Assembly: GCA_000697335.1 (NCBI GenBank)
Contig: JNEM01016507.1
Location: forward strand, 46,286 to 110,285
Direction of reading: 5' to 3'
Length of the DNA: 64,000 bases
Source: Conidiobolus incongruus B7586
Lineage: Eukaryota; Entomophthoromycota; Entomophthoromycetes; Entomophthorales; Conidiobolaceae
Position 1 is the stretch's first letter; every line of letters begins with the position of its first letter. Below, piece by piece: positions 23,592-37,345 of this stretch. Made by a program: the position numbers and the translations under genes. The notes under the pieces were generated by a model. That model was not told where the DNA came from. It worked only from the letters and a program-made list of their open reading frames with translations, and made no database searches.

Positions 23592-26500
23592 CTCTTTTTA
23601 ATTACAACCAATAGCTCATAATTTGGAAAAGTGGAAGATAATATCATTGGGAAAAATGATAAAGCAAAATTAGCTATTTCTAAATTAGCAAGTGGATTAT
23701 CAAATAGAAAATTTAATTCCAATTTTCAAACTCAACAAAATAATATATGGTATATATTTGAGTTAATATATTTCAAAAATTAAACTAGTAATTAAAATAA
23801 AAAATATCAGGAAATATCAATTTCCAATAAATGAAATCACCAATAAGCAGTTTCATAATAAGATGGGGCTTATCAATTTATCTTCAAACTAGTTTGTTCT
23901 TGAATAAATTGAGTATGACCATACAATTGAAATATTGAACAATCCCTGAAAATAGTTTGAAATGTAAACTTTTCAATTAAGTATAATACATGATTTTTCT
24001 ATTTCTTAATACTGATTTTATTTTTTACATTTAATTTTGAGATTTTAAGTATTTGAATTATATTGATGTATGATTAGCTTATCATTGGATTAAAAATATA
24101 TTATCCTTGATTAATATGTAAAAGTATATTTTTTCATTCTAATTATGTTTACCAAAATATTCTATCCATTCATCAATTATTAATTATATAAGTAATTTAT
24201 CCTCAAGAAGATTCTTCAAATAAATATTAATTAATCAAATAGTTATTTTTATATCTTCTCACTTTAAAAATTAATTATCGATTTTCAAAATATATTGAAT
24301 CAGTCAATAGCTATTAATCTTTAAAGAATTTATTTAAGGATCATTTAAAACATAAATTATATTGAATCTTGCCATAGTTGAGGAAAATGTATAAATGTAA
24401 TTTTATTATTAGTCAAACTTATATTTTATGATTTGTATGAATAAGGATCGTTAATATGTTGAATGAGTAAAGCAGCATATTGGATAAAATATGGATAAAT
24501 TCATCAAAAATTATATTAATTTTCACTTAAATTTTCCTTTTAAAATTGAGATTTTAATGATTTTGATTTAATAAATATCTATAGTTATAAAATGAGAATT
24601 AATACTTTTTAAAATGTAATTATAATTCATTTGGATTTATTAAATTGATATTTAAGTTCAAAAAGGTTATGTAATTTGTTAAATTCAACTTAGTGAGAAT
24701 ATTTAATATATGGCTTTTAGTGTTTGTTAAAATTATAGTTTTTGGGTTTATAGAAAAATACATTATCACTGAGAGTATTTAATTACTTCAACTTGAGATA
24801 ATGGGATTTCCATTAATCTTTGAACTTATTATATTTGCAAATTCTATCTTAAAAATCCAATAAATTACTTGAAAGTCGAAATATATGATTATATTTATTC
24901 GTAAGGTTCAATACTATAGATATCCTTATGCTACATACTCTAATTATTATCAAAGATATATAAAATCAAATTTATTTAGTGGTTAATTCTACAGTTGTGG
25001 CGTTGTATATTTTTCATACATTACTACCATTTGGTCATATTCCAACCTTTTATTAATTCTATGTAAAATTATTTGTCAACAGAGTAGATGAAATCTTTCC
25101 TGTTAACAAATGAAAAATATACAATATTAAATTTTAATATTTAAGCAAAAAGAGTTTTTGGCTTTATTGATATATAATATTGATTAGGATAATATATTAT
25201 TTCATATAAAATTAGATTACGTTGGTTTTAATAATTTAGTATGTTTATTATTTTATTATTATATATACTGACTAAAATTAAATCCATCGATTATGTCACT
25301 CAATTTTAATTTTTGACTTATAAAAGTTTTTAGTAATTCAGCAATCAAATAATTGAAACATCATTTTTTTCTAATATTGCTTGAATACTAAACTTCACTT
25401 GAGTATAATCAAAAATATATACTAACCAATTTTCATTAATTATATTTCTAGCCAAGATTTTTCCATATTTGATTATATTAATAATATTATTATCTGATTG
25501 AATCTCAGTGTTAGAAAAATACTACTAATATTATATTGAGTGAATTAAACCATTGAATCTCGTTTTAAATCATCTAAACCAGAAAAAACTTTTAGCCAGA
25601 CCAAAAATAGTTTCCTTTTCCTTTTAAATTTACTATATTATGAACTAATACGCATATTCCCGCAGTCCATATGAAAAATTATATAATTATTACAAGAGTA
25701 AATATAGTAAAACTTAAATTAATTTTAATTAAAATCATTTTTATTTCAATGACAAAATAATCCCGATTTTTAACGATATTTTTAATCATAACAGGAAATT
25801 TTCGAAGTCCATAATAGAAATATATCTTAAAATTGTCAATTACTCAAATTAAAAACTACATCAATGATCAAATTAAACTTGAAATATTGAGATAAAAATG
25901 GCTTAAAAAATTAATCAATTTTATTCAGGATTTAAAATATATTTTATACAAATATTAATCTCAATAATTGAGAAATTGTCTCTGTTGAGATTATTTATAT
26001 GATTAGAATATATAGTAATTAATATAATATTATTTAGTAAGTGTGTTTTTAATATAATTTAATTAATATTTTTGTTAATAATTATTTTGGTATAATTATG
26101 GAATTTTTATTTATTTTAAAAGATTTATTATATAAAAACAATATTTAAAAATATTGTTTTAGTATAATAAAATTTTCATAATAAAAATTATTATAATTTG
26201 ATATTTTTAAAATTCGAAATATATTGATGAAAATTCAAATATTAGTGGAATAGATTCAAATTTATGCTTGATTAGGTATTAGTATAAAGACCATTGAGAC
26301 ATTCTGATAATTAAAGATAACCTCTTATACCTAGAATGATAGTTGATAAATTAATATATTTTAATCAACATAATACCAATCTTATTTGTTATTAAATTGA
26401 ATATTAATTACCATTTTAAATTTTTTTCTCAATCAAAATTTGAGTTTGAGAATATTTGTCCAATATGACATTAGTACAATTAGAATTATTAAACATAGCA

Positions 26501-27399
26501 TTCGTGTATATAAGTTATTGAATAAAATATGACTTTCACATTTCCTGTTGTATGAAATTACTTTACATAGTGGATTTAATACTTAATTCAGATACTAGAA
26601 ATAAATTCAAACTATAAGTGTCATAATTAATAGAAATATTCTTTGAAAATTTGATAATCGTATACTATCATTATACTAATTAAATCCAAAGCCATTTTCT
26701 CAGCATTATAAAATTAATTCCAAAATATGAGTTTTTAATTATGGTTAACAATGCAAATATTAGTTTGATGAGAGTTCATATTGGATTATATAAACTATTT
26801 TATATAATAAAAATTAATTTGATAATTTTATCAAAAATATTAACAATAATATAATAGTTATAGTTTTTTATACTAAGTTCTTTCAATAAAGATATTCGTT
26901 AGTATGTTATTTATTAATAAGCTTATTTAAATAGTTGATTCAGCGAATGATATTCTTAAATTATGCACTAATAAATAGTATTGACTTAACTATTCAATCG
27001 AGATGGACGCTTAATTTTGAAATGCGACACTAGTAAAATTGATATTAAGATATATACATAAAATCATATTAAATTAAAATACTTCAATTGTAAAATAAAA
27101 TCTCAAAATTTTGACAAGGTTTTAAAAGTATCAATATGCATCAAGGATTAAATGACAACACTCATATTTCAAGTATAGCATATATAAAAATTCATTATAG
27201 GAAGCAATGATTATTAGATATTATTTAATAAAATATTTAATATTAAATATATTATTTGTTTAAAATTTAGAATTATGTCAATTTTAATTTTATGTATGAT
27301 GTAAATTACAAAAACTGTTTAAAAAGTCTAAAATATTATTTATTTTGAAATTATATATGTAGTTGATAATGGGTCATTGATATTATTTGAATTTAAATT
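23592..27399. other. AT-rich intergenic DNA
   Basis: After the promoter region of the 23-kb gene (a CCAAT lies just beyond its TATA-like box), about 3.7 kb show no supported gene. Confidence 0.5.
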
Positions 27400-28450
27400 T
27401 GATTTGTATATAAAAGTATGTGCTATATGTCAAATATAGAAGGTGAATAAGATTAAATCTACTATATCAAGTGATACCAATGGTCGAAATAATACTTGTA
27501 TTAACTGAGTACCAAGAATGTGATAATTTTAATAAATATTTTGATATATTAAATTGTCCAATATACTATGTGCATAAGGAATCTAGTGATGACCAAATAT
27601 TATCTTGATTATCAATGATAGTTAAATTTCTTTGGATAATTGGTTGAATTTTATAGAAGTACCAACAAAAATTAAAATTGGTTTTACAATAATAATTTTA
27701 ATAGGGATTATCGAGAAGTTAAGAAAACTATAATATTGGCACTAGTTGGGAAAATATTTCCCTGATCAGAATTAGTACAGGGGGTGTTCTGAGATATTAA
27801 GCTATAAGTTATGTCAAAAAGGAGTTATATTGACTTTATTAAGAAGCAGGAAAGACTCTTCTCAGGGTAATCTTTTGTATGAATTTGTAATAGAATTAGG
27901 TGATAAAACCGAGATAATGCAGAGTAAGACTTAAATTAGTAGCGTCATAAGAAACTTAATATATCAATGAGTTTATTTAAAGTTCGAAATAAATTAGCTA
28001 ATATAATTATGTTAAAATATATAGATAGTATCATTAAGAATATAGTATTGATAGAAATATTCTCAAACCTTAAAAATTAATAGTGATTAACGATAATCAT
28101 AGAAGAATAGTAAGATATTGAGAGATACAATAAAAACCATGTAAATTTGCTAAATTAATGTTATTATACAATTAAATTTAGATGGATAAACTACTTAGAA
28201 AAATCAAAGTTGATATAAGCATGAAATTATATATAAGAATTTAGAGAACTAGTCCCTTAACTGAATTAACTGTTTCTAGTTTTTATAATATAGATTGAGT
28301 AAAGTGATTTGAGAGTTACTATAATGATGTGACTGAATAGCCAATCAATTAGCAAAGGATAAATGAATTTGTATACTAGAAAATAGTGCTCATTATATTA
28401 AGTTGATATAAGGATATTTGATGCGAGTAAATACTGCTATCTTATAATAA
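27400..28450 (+). mobile_element. Fossil of a Ty1/copia-like LTR retrotransposon
   Basis: Short forward-strand segments resemble the end of the copia reverse transcriptase (the 'ALYGLKQ' region near 27820-27900, then a LYEFVIELGD segment). Further on is the end of its RNase H (the 'DNQSAI.LAK' and 'KHIDIRYHFLR' regions near 28345-28430). The order is right for the family, but the distance between the two parts is shorter than usual. No terminal repeats were found. It is badly broken with many breaks and looks old. Bounds are approximate. Confidence 0.5.
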
Positions 28451-28574
28451 AATATAGAGTGATTTAAAAAATAAATTCATCAATCTTAAATTTTCATTTT
28501 GAGAAAATAGATAAAGCTAGAGCAAAAATAATATGATTTTCATAATTAATTTCTTGTTTTTCAATGACAGAACA

Positions 28575-29606
28575 TTATACTAATGGTAACTGCTTAACAT
28601 TATTAAGTAAATTTTTATAACTTATTTTTAATAACATATTTAATTTTAAGATGAAAAGAAATATTATGAAATCTCTTTTCTTGGATCAAATTCTTGAATT
28701 TACTATAACAATCATAATCACAAAGATCCATATTTCGTGAATATAGTGGACGTAGTACTAAATACCAGATATTATGAATAAATAAACTTTTGATAATCGT
28801 TTCTATTTGTTTATAGTTATTATTATATAAAATAAATGGTTTTTAAATTGAAATTTTCTCAAACTAATGCATAATATTAGTTTTTTAAAATCTAAAATAT
28901 ACTCTTTTATTACAAATTATTATTACAGGTAACAATTGATGGAATGTTATATTGTTAATATCTATACTTAATAATACCTTTGTTTTTTAAAATATTTTTT
29001 AATTTGGAATTTATTGTAGTAGTTTAAATTTTTAACCCAAGCACTCTTTATTTTTTGGTAATAGGTTATATACTAGAAAATATAAGCTATCTATTGTAAT
29101 AATTTTTTTAAGCAAATCAAGATAAATATAATAATATAAATTTATATTAGCTATAATTTTTCTCTTATCTATTTAATCTTTGTTTAAAGTACAAGGTACT
29201 TATATTTTCAATTTTTAACTAATTTTAAATTATTTTTTAGTAAAATAATAATAAAGATAACTTTAAAATATAGAGATTATGTTAGTATTTTTGCTAAGGT
29301 TTATAAGTGATGTTCGAAAAATTCCTCAATTTTATTTAAACATCTTTTATCAGTTATAGATTTGTGATAGCTTAAATAAAGTAAGTCTTCAATATTAAAT
29401 CTTCTGGTTTTGAGTTGATTGAACCAATTTTCAATAGTACACTTTTTGAGCTTTTTGCCATCAGTTGCAACTTGGAAATTTTTATGAATGGTTAATATGG
29501 ATATTTTGTATAGTATTATATTTTGACAAATGTCCTTTTATTAACTCACGTAAAATTTGAAATCCTGTGATTTTCGGTCATTTTTTTGTTGAAATTCCCC
29601 TAGTAA
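28575..29606 (-). mobile_element. Mariner transposon of a second lineage, dead
   Basis: The minus strand carries a transposase relic in canonical mariner order. A helix-turn-helix part reads IENWFNQLKTRRFNIEDLL (about 29455-29400). Next comes a decayed 'WVPHEL..' linker region near 29190 and the first catalytic area near 29080. The third-site motif is well kept near 28720, reading PLYS....LCDYDCYSKFKN, close to the 'PPYSPDLAPCDYHLF' consensus and with its Asp intact. The outer end reads TTACTAGGGGAATTTC inward from 29606, and a weak partner lies near 28575. It differs from the 1.3-kb family at 7.9 and 53.7 kb, whose matching site is CNY. Several stops and frame changes make it inactive. Confidence 0.7.
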
Positions 29607-31587
29607 GTTATATTATATATTTAGTGAATAAAATGAATTATTAAACCACTTACTATTAAAAGTAATAATGAAATTATAGTGAAATAATTATGATACACAA
29701 AGCAGTATTTGATTTAAGTATATGAAATTACTTTTTGAACCACAGAATAAGTATTAGTTTTTGTTTTCGCATGGGTGTGATAAAATAATAAAATTAATTA
29801 CAAATGAAATTGTTATATTATAACTAATCGTGAAATATCATAATATTGTATCACTATAAATTATAGGTTTTGGTACAAATATTATTTTTTTGATAAATCA
29901 TCTGATCAAGTTATGTAATTATAATATCTCGTATTGTATAAATTTTTACTCATTCTCATTTACTTGATTAAAATACAAATTTAAAAAAATGATCATTCTA
30001 TCTCAGAAACGCTATAAAGAATAATTTTACATTAAGTGGACATCGAGGTTTACTATATACCATAATGAGTAAAGAGAGCTTAATACGAATTAAATAATAT
30101 TTTAATATGTAATCCCATCACTGATACACTCCATTACAAGTAGGCGAAGTATTTCCTCATTGTTAGTTTAATATTTAGAATTGTTTAAAAACAAAGAAAT
30201 TTACCAAAATATTATTTTTATAGAAAAATAACTCAATACAAACATTGGAATTAGTACTATTGGTTGATTATATTAATGTTCACTAAATGAAAAATATATT
30301 ACCCTAAACATCAGATAAGAATATATAATCTGTTTATAGAAATAATTCAAGGTGAAAATATGATCTGATTTACTAATAAGTTAATCGATTTAGTTACCAA
30401 TGACAATATATTATAAACTCAATTAAATGAGTATTTAATTTAGAATATCATGGAAAACAGTTTTCTCATCTAATATAACCTTCCAAGATTAAATTATTCT
30501 CTCCACTGCTAGTATTTAAAAGATAACTAATTTGTTGATAGTGTCCGAATTTGTTTTATATTATAACTATATTTTTCTCACTTAATATCATTCAGTGACT
30601 CCAATTATGTCATTGATATTTCAAAGCAAAATTTTAGTGAATAACTCTGGTAAATCACCAACATTTAATGGATTAATAATTCTGGTTTGAAGATAAGCTA
30701 AACTGTTTTGATCATTAGATGAGATATAAATGATAATTGACTCAATAATGACAAATAGCGTCAATTAATATTATTAGGATAAAATATATAAATAATGGTT
30801 TAGGGTATTTTTATAAGATATTTATAATTTGTCAATATAAACTGGATTTATTTAAATTATAATATTTGATTGATTATGTTTTATCATGAAAAATTATTTT
30901 AAATTAAGGTGATAAATATAGTATCATAGAAACTATGAAAATGTCATCATAGTTCAATTTATTCAATTTTTTTCATATTTCATGAACCTTTAGAGTTATA
31001 TATATATTTTATTTGATTGATAACTTACTTGTATTATATATTTTTTGACATTCACGTTTATATATTAATTATCAAAGCATATATTATGGATTTTAAATAC
31101 ATTGAAATAGAGTTTGCAGTTGTTTCAACAACTCGGATCAATCTAGTAATTGGGAGAAAAATCTTTTCTTTTAGAGAAATATATTTAATATTCTTCAAAT
31201 GATTCAATATTCACAATAATTCGTATAATTCAAATTATAAAAGAAAAAGTAGTAAGATTTAAATTTGACTATTATTACATCGCCATATCAAAGATTATAT
31301 TTCAAAACATTATATATTATAAAATTTTTTTGTAGTTTTCAATTATATTATACGAAAATTTTCAAGTTTTAATTTTATATTTTTAATTGCGATACTAATA
31401 TTATTTTACAATAAATCAATTTTTCATTGATAATTTTAAGATTAACCTGTTAATTATAACAAATTAGGAAATTTAAGGCGATTTGGTTTAAAATGAAGAT
31501 TTACAGGTTTCTGTCAAATTAATAAATTGATGATTTGATATAAAATGTCCAATTCAACTAAAATGTAAGTACCACCATAGAATAGAT
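29607..31587. other. AT-rich intergenic DNA and promoter region of the 31-kb gene
   Basis: No supported gene. A possible TATA-like GATATAAAA lies about 50 bases before the ATG at 31588. Confidence 0.45.
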
Positions 31588-32124
31588 ATGTCAAAAGCTC
31601 AAATAGAAATAAAAAATCAAAACAATCTATATTCTGCCTATGCATGTGATAGATGCAAATTGATGCGTATTAAATGCGATAAAAACTTAATACAATGTAA
31701 TAATTGTAAGAAAAGAGAAACAAGTTGCACATATTTGATTCCAAGAAAAAGAAGGGGACCTAAAACTAAAGTAGAATCGACAGTGGAATACTGGGAGTCT
31801 CAACTAGCTGATAATGCAATAATATCCTATCCAAATGATACTGTTTCTAATACCAGTAACAATTTGAATGCCCCCTATGCTCCATCTATAGTGTCAACTT
31901 ATGATCAGTCTAATAATTTACAAATGAATCAAAATAACTTTGATTACTATGACCCATTTCAAGTACTAGCTTACAATCAATATATTCCTCCTTTTATAAA
32001 TGGAAATGAAGCAGTTTTCAACCCTATATTACATGGATTTAATGGAACTTCTACCAATTATCATCCTTTTTATCCCTTCTATATGTTTCCAACAAACAAC
32101 AACCAAAATGATTGGAAAAAATAA
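31588..32124 (+). CDS. Short Zn2Cys6 zinc-cluster DNA-binding protein (subgroup 2)
   Basis: Intronless, 178 residues. Cysteines 20, 23, 30, 37, 40 and 47 form the C-x2-C-x6-C-x6-C-x2-C-x6-C binuclear zinc cluster, with the DNA-contacting basic stretch KLMRIK. It is followed by IPRKRRGPKTKVESTVEYWE, a basic linker and short helix nearly the same as in the genes at 59 and 62 kb. The tail is rich in Asn, Tyr and Pro and looks disordered, as in activation regions. No middle homology domain is present. It is the only member on the plus strand. The start is the first ATG after a TATA-like box, and an AATAAA lies at 32198-32203. Function as a transcription regulator is inferred from the domain alone. 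Confidence 0.88.
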   Translation: MSKAQIEIKNQNNLYSAYACDRCKLMRIKCDKNLIQCNNCKKRETSCTYLIPRKRRGPKTKVESTVEYWESQLADNAIISYPNDTVSNTSNNLNAPYAPSIVSTYDQSNNLQMNQNNFDYYDPFQVLAYNQYIPPFINGNEAVFNPILHGFNGTSTNYHPFYPFYMFPTNNNQNDWKK

Positions 32125-35100
32125 TTACAATGATAATAAATTAACAATTGTTATACTGGCTATGACTATTCTGACATTATATTCAGAAATGTTTTAAAAT
32201 AAAAGCATTTTCGATTTTTAGAAGTTGAAACCTACTCAATTATATTTAATAGATACTGGTTTGAATGTTGGGATCACTTGTACAACTATTTTCAAGGACC
32301 GACAGGTATTTTAAAGGTTTAAACCGAAATGCTAAGATTATAATAAATATTCAAATTTAATGAGGAAAATACTCAAATGAATTTTGGTTTACTCATTATT
32401 TTTCATCTCAATTTTTCTGAATTTTAAAAATATTTTCCAAATTAAAACTTGCAATCTGAATGTTTTGTTAGGTTATATAAAATTCAATCTCTAAATACCA
32501 TTGATATATTCCATTATTCTTTGAAATATATTTTTTAATATGTAATTGATATTATTCTATATCTCACATAGGAAAAAACATCAAGTTTAAAGTTCAGATA
32601 TAATTTTTTCAAATATCCCTCTAAAAAACCCAATTTAGAAAAAAACTAAAAATTTCTTAATATAGTAATTAAATTTTCTTTGTTTTTAAGTTTTGTAATA
32701 TGTTTAGTGTATGATATCAAATCAGTTTGAAAGTGTAAAAACGCTCAAATAGTGTAATTCTTAAGTAGAACCAACGTTGATGCGATATGATTCATAATTT
32801 GCTAAATGAAAACAATCAAATATTGCCTATTATGATTCTAGAACATTTATCGCCCATTTAGTTGTTTAATTCTCAACTGCAATTGCAATTTCGGTTTAAT
32901 ACACTTTGACTTCCTACTAATACTCAATTTATGAATGTGTTGATATTTTAAATTAAAAACATGTAAAAATTTGATAAAAATATTTTATTTTTTAATACCT
33001 AAGGTTTTATTAATTAAAATATGTGTATTTTCGTAATAAAAGGATGAGTTGGTTGGTTAAAAAATCAATAATACTTAGGATGTGATTGTTGTAAACTAAA
33101 TCAAAGTACTCCCTTCAGTTATAATTTGTTAATCCTGGTAATATTTATGAATCAATTTTACTCATATATAAAAATATTTGAACTGTAAATACACCTGATA
33201 TATGAATATTGACTTCACTTGAGTATCTTTCAATAAAATTTGTCATCTTTATATATCCACCAATACTGATATTATAATTATTTTATGTTCTAATTCTAGA
33301 CAACCAAAGCTTTAAGACTTTACGCTTTAGAAAAGCTTTAAATCTAACCACGATTTTGGCCTCAGAATAAGTTCAATAATGATCTTGGATATTATATTGA
33401 TCAATCTTAATAATATTACCATAGAAAATTAATAGTTTGAAAAATTTATATACAACACCAGATAATCACATAAAAATCATATAACAAAACACAAAGTTTA
33501 TATTACAATTATCGGATTGTGTAGGTATAAAATTTTAATTTTTTAAAAGACAATAAATTTTTTAAATAATTGCATTGGCTTTTTTAAAGTTATTCACATT
33601 TTAATAGTAATTTGTGATTTCTAGATTTAAAAAATTTTTGAAAATGCATTGCCATTATATAATTAAATTATTAATCCAATTATAACCTTTTAGTTGTAGT
33701 ATTTGAATCATTCTTGCTATTAATCATTGTATGAGTTTGAATTTGATGAATTTTTAATGTTTAAAGCCATAATACTTATATTATCTATTTTAAATGTAGC
33801 ATTTTAAATTAAAAATTTTTAAGTCATTATTACTACTTTGGATTGAAATTAATTTTGCATGCAAATATGATTTAAATTAATGATTAACTCAATCATTCAC
33901 ATTTTGATCAATTAAATCAGATGGTATTCATTGTTGATACTTTTATGATTGAATATTAAGAATATTTCAATAAATTCGATTTACTCTTATGAATAATAGT
34001 GGAAATAAATTTATTTTGCATTTGATACATTATAGTTTCTAGTATATATTGAATCATGAATGTGTTTTTATAATAAACATTATAGAACATTAAGATTAGT
34101 TTTCTAATCATTAAATCATAAATCAAATTTTAAAATTTATAATTTTCGAACATTTAAATATTATATTTACAAATCAAATGAAACAATTTTTCAAATTTTG
34201 ATTCAATGAATATTGATTTATATCACAATAAAATATATTTCTTTTAATATATTGAACTTACTCTTATATTATTTTTCACCGTCAATATCTATAAATCAAA
34301 AATCAAAAATTAAAGTATTTTGAAATATTATATAAATCTGATACTGAAAAATAGACAAATAAGGATTAACTATTAAGCTGTAAAAATCAAAATTATTATA
34401 ATAAAACTATATTTTAATCAACCATATTTTTTCGTTATTATTTGATTCAAGATTAATATATTTAGTAAAAATTTATTTCCTGTATTCAATCACAACAATT
34501 TATATATTTTCTTTGAGTATTAGTAGGTTCTACAGCTTCACTCTTTCAATTTTAAATTTCTTTAATAAATAGCTGAATAATAAAAGGATATATGCTTGTC
34601 TATAAATTTACGGTGGTTAGATTTAAATTTAGAGCTATTGATAATGAAGTTTTAAAAGGTTGAGTAATTTGAATATCAATAAATTTAAACTAATATAATA
34701 TTACTTCAACTTATATTACTACCACTTAAGATTCAATATTCATTGGCAAAATCATGATTTATTCGTTAAACTTTTTTTCTCGAAATATATCAATCAAGCT
34801 GGCATCATAAAAAAATAAAGACGTCTCTAATTCATTTTATCTCAATAATTAATATAGAAAATGCAAATCTAAAATCAATAAACCACACAATCACATTCGG
34901 TATTTTAAATCTATTTATCAAATATTCATTATTTTTGTACAATGCCAATGGAAATTTGAATTATTAAATTGAACAAATGTGTGTGGGATCATAAATCAGC
35001 AAACTAAACAACCGAAAATATTTTCGCAAGATTTATCAACTTGGGAGTAGTTACAGCATTTCAATAAACTAGCCTTGTAATTTTACTTTTCGTACTCTGA

Positions 35101-35839
35101 TCTCAATCTCCTAATAGAAAACTTATTAAGTACCATAGAAATAAGGACATTTAATAGTTAATTTTATTTATTATATAATATTACCAATTATAAAAAAATT
35201 TGGATTTGGATTTGTGAAATATCATAACCTGAGATCGCACATTAGCAAAAATAAGTAATATATCCCTCGTATGGGATATGATCTAAATATTAAATCTTAA
35301 TTATATTATTATTATTATAAATATTAATTGCAAATAGTTCAGATTTGAATTTAATATGATACCAAAGATGAAAAAAAATACAATGATCAGAAGTAATATG
35401 ACAAATAGCATTGATATTAATAAAATATTTTTTAGTTATTTAATATAAATCCAATGGGAAACAATAAATATCTATTCAAATCATAAATTAATGATATAAA
35501 ATGACAAAATGAAATTAAATATTATTTAAAGTTAATACCATTGATATATGATATTAATCATTTTATTATTTATTTTCTTAGAATAATCTTTTATACTATG
35601 AATTAAATGTATTTATATAAAATTTTCAAAATATTCAATACTAATCAAATTTATTGGTATTAAAATACAAATATCTTATTTAATATAGTGTTAAAAAATA
35701 TGTAAACAGAATAAATAATATATAATATATATTCTAATAAATCAAATTTAACTTGTTTTTGGATTAACACTGATTTTGAAATATAAAAAAATAAATATTA
35801 TTGAGGATTAATATTAATATAGTTATAATTGACAATTGT
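32125..35839. other. 3' flank and AT-rich intergenic DNA
   Basis: It holds the likely polyadenylation signal at 32198-32203. The remaining 3.6 kb show no supported gene or repeat. Confidence 0.5.
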
Positions 35840-36260
35840 AAATAAGGGAGGAAATAGACTTTTAGAGCTTAAATGGGGAATCACCAGTGGTAAACAATAG
35901 ATTACCACAAAGTTAAGGGAAATTAAAGGGGTTCACCAAATTAGGTGGAAATAGCTTATTGCAAATTGGGTCCTTTGAATAAAGTAAATATCTCACACTT
36001 GTCACAACTAAATACTTTTGTGAGTATTATAAGAAAAACTTAGACTGGATACTTTTGAAAATAAAGATATGAAGATATGTTTATTAGTTTGATTATGATA
36101 ATCTTATATGAGTTTTGATTGCAGATATTAGTGAATAATGATGCCTTATAGGCAGAAAATGATGAGTTTAACTAGTTCATGAAATGAGGCACTTCTAATG
36201 CGACTTCTTGTATCAGTGTGATAACTAGAGTTTCTTGAGCAATAGACATGATTATTTCTT
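35840..36260. other. Higher-GC island, probably decayed coding or mobile sequence
   Basis: GC is visibly higher than on either side. A minus-strand frame gives pieces such as FPLTLW and GPNLQ separated by stops. I cannot name a family. Confidence 0.3.
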
Positions 36261-36913
36261 ATTATAATCATAAATTAAAAATTTTATTCCTTAAATTTAA
36301 AATATATGATATATAATGTAATTATTAAAATAATCAAATATTCTGTTTAGAGTAATACAAAAATGAAATAGAAAGATTAAACTTGATAAATTATAGTACA
36401 TGATTTGTATAATTATCATGTTAATATAATATATAACTTTAATAATACTAATATTTATCAAGATTGAAAATTCTTTAATATGATAAATAATTAAATTTGA
36501 AGTATAATTTAAAATTCAAAATTCATTTAAAATCTTGAATGCTAAAAGAGATATTAAAATATAAAAAATATTTCAACGATTCATATAGACTACAGTTACA
36601 GCTTTTATTTACTCAGTTATATTGTTAGTACAGCTAATGAATACAATACTTTAATATGACTTTGATTAGTGATATTCTATAACATTTCAGTCTATATGAT
36701 ATAACTTTAGATTTGTAATAAATCCTATCACTCATAGGGCTTGATATATGATGATATTCAAATAATCTGTTACTTTCAGGCTGAATAACAGAGATCAGAG
36801 GTATATTTCAATCACTGATTAGGATATCACTTATTTGTGAATGAAAGTTATATTCTAATTCAATTATATTCCAGGATATAGATACTCATTTGTTTTTTAT
36901 TAGAGTTGAATTA
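36261..36913. other. AT-rich DNA downstream of the dead zinc-cluster gene
   Basis: It may hold the eroded tail of the pseudogene that starts upstream on the minus strand; no clear match could be followed. Confidence 0.3.
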
Positions 36914-37345
36914 TTCAAGTGCCTTATCAAAACTAGATTTTCAATTCCTTTTCTTTGGAAGAGGTAAATAGATGCAAGCAATGGATTACTTCATACAATG
37001 GCTACATTAAATAGTGTCCCTATTGCATCCCACCACATCCTTTTTACATCTATTCAAAGGTTAAGTAACATTCATTTCTGATATAGCAGCATTTATAACC
37101 ATTTTGTTAGTCTTCAAATAAGGTGAAAATGAATTTAACGATATAATTCAATTAATTTAGCCATGACTAAGGTATATGAGTATTTTTTAGCTAATTTTAG
37201 TCCAATTAAGTACAAATGATAATATAAAACTTGAGTTTAGTATAAACTTCTATATATACGACCTTTAATTATAATGAATTCTAATTATTTGAAAAAGTAT
37301 AAAATCAAGTCTATCTCGAATGATATAGATTTGGAGGATATTATA
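36914..37345 (-). pseudogene. Dead copy of a subgroup-1 Zn2Cys6 gene with its promoter
   Basis: Reading the minus strand from about 37110, the zinc-cluster region is still clear: LNRCKKDVVGCNRDTI, then CSHCMK, SIACIYL and LPKKR, aligned with the 23-kb gene (CDRCKKYRVKCDRNAI, CSHCMKKGIACTYL). The first zinc-binding Cys has become Leu, and stops follow the Ile of NRDTI, the Lys of HCMK and the Asn of KKRN. The homology extends upstream to the promoter: the TATATATA at 37251-37258 and the next 80 bases match 23584-23660. The whole unit, promoter included, was therefore duplicated and later died. Confidence 0.85.

Noticed and set aside
27750-28450. Reading the 28-kb relic as a non-LTR (LINE) element with RNase H
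   Set aside because: The order and wording of the surviving segments fit the copia RT end and RNase H end better.
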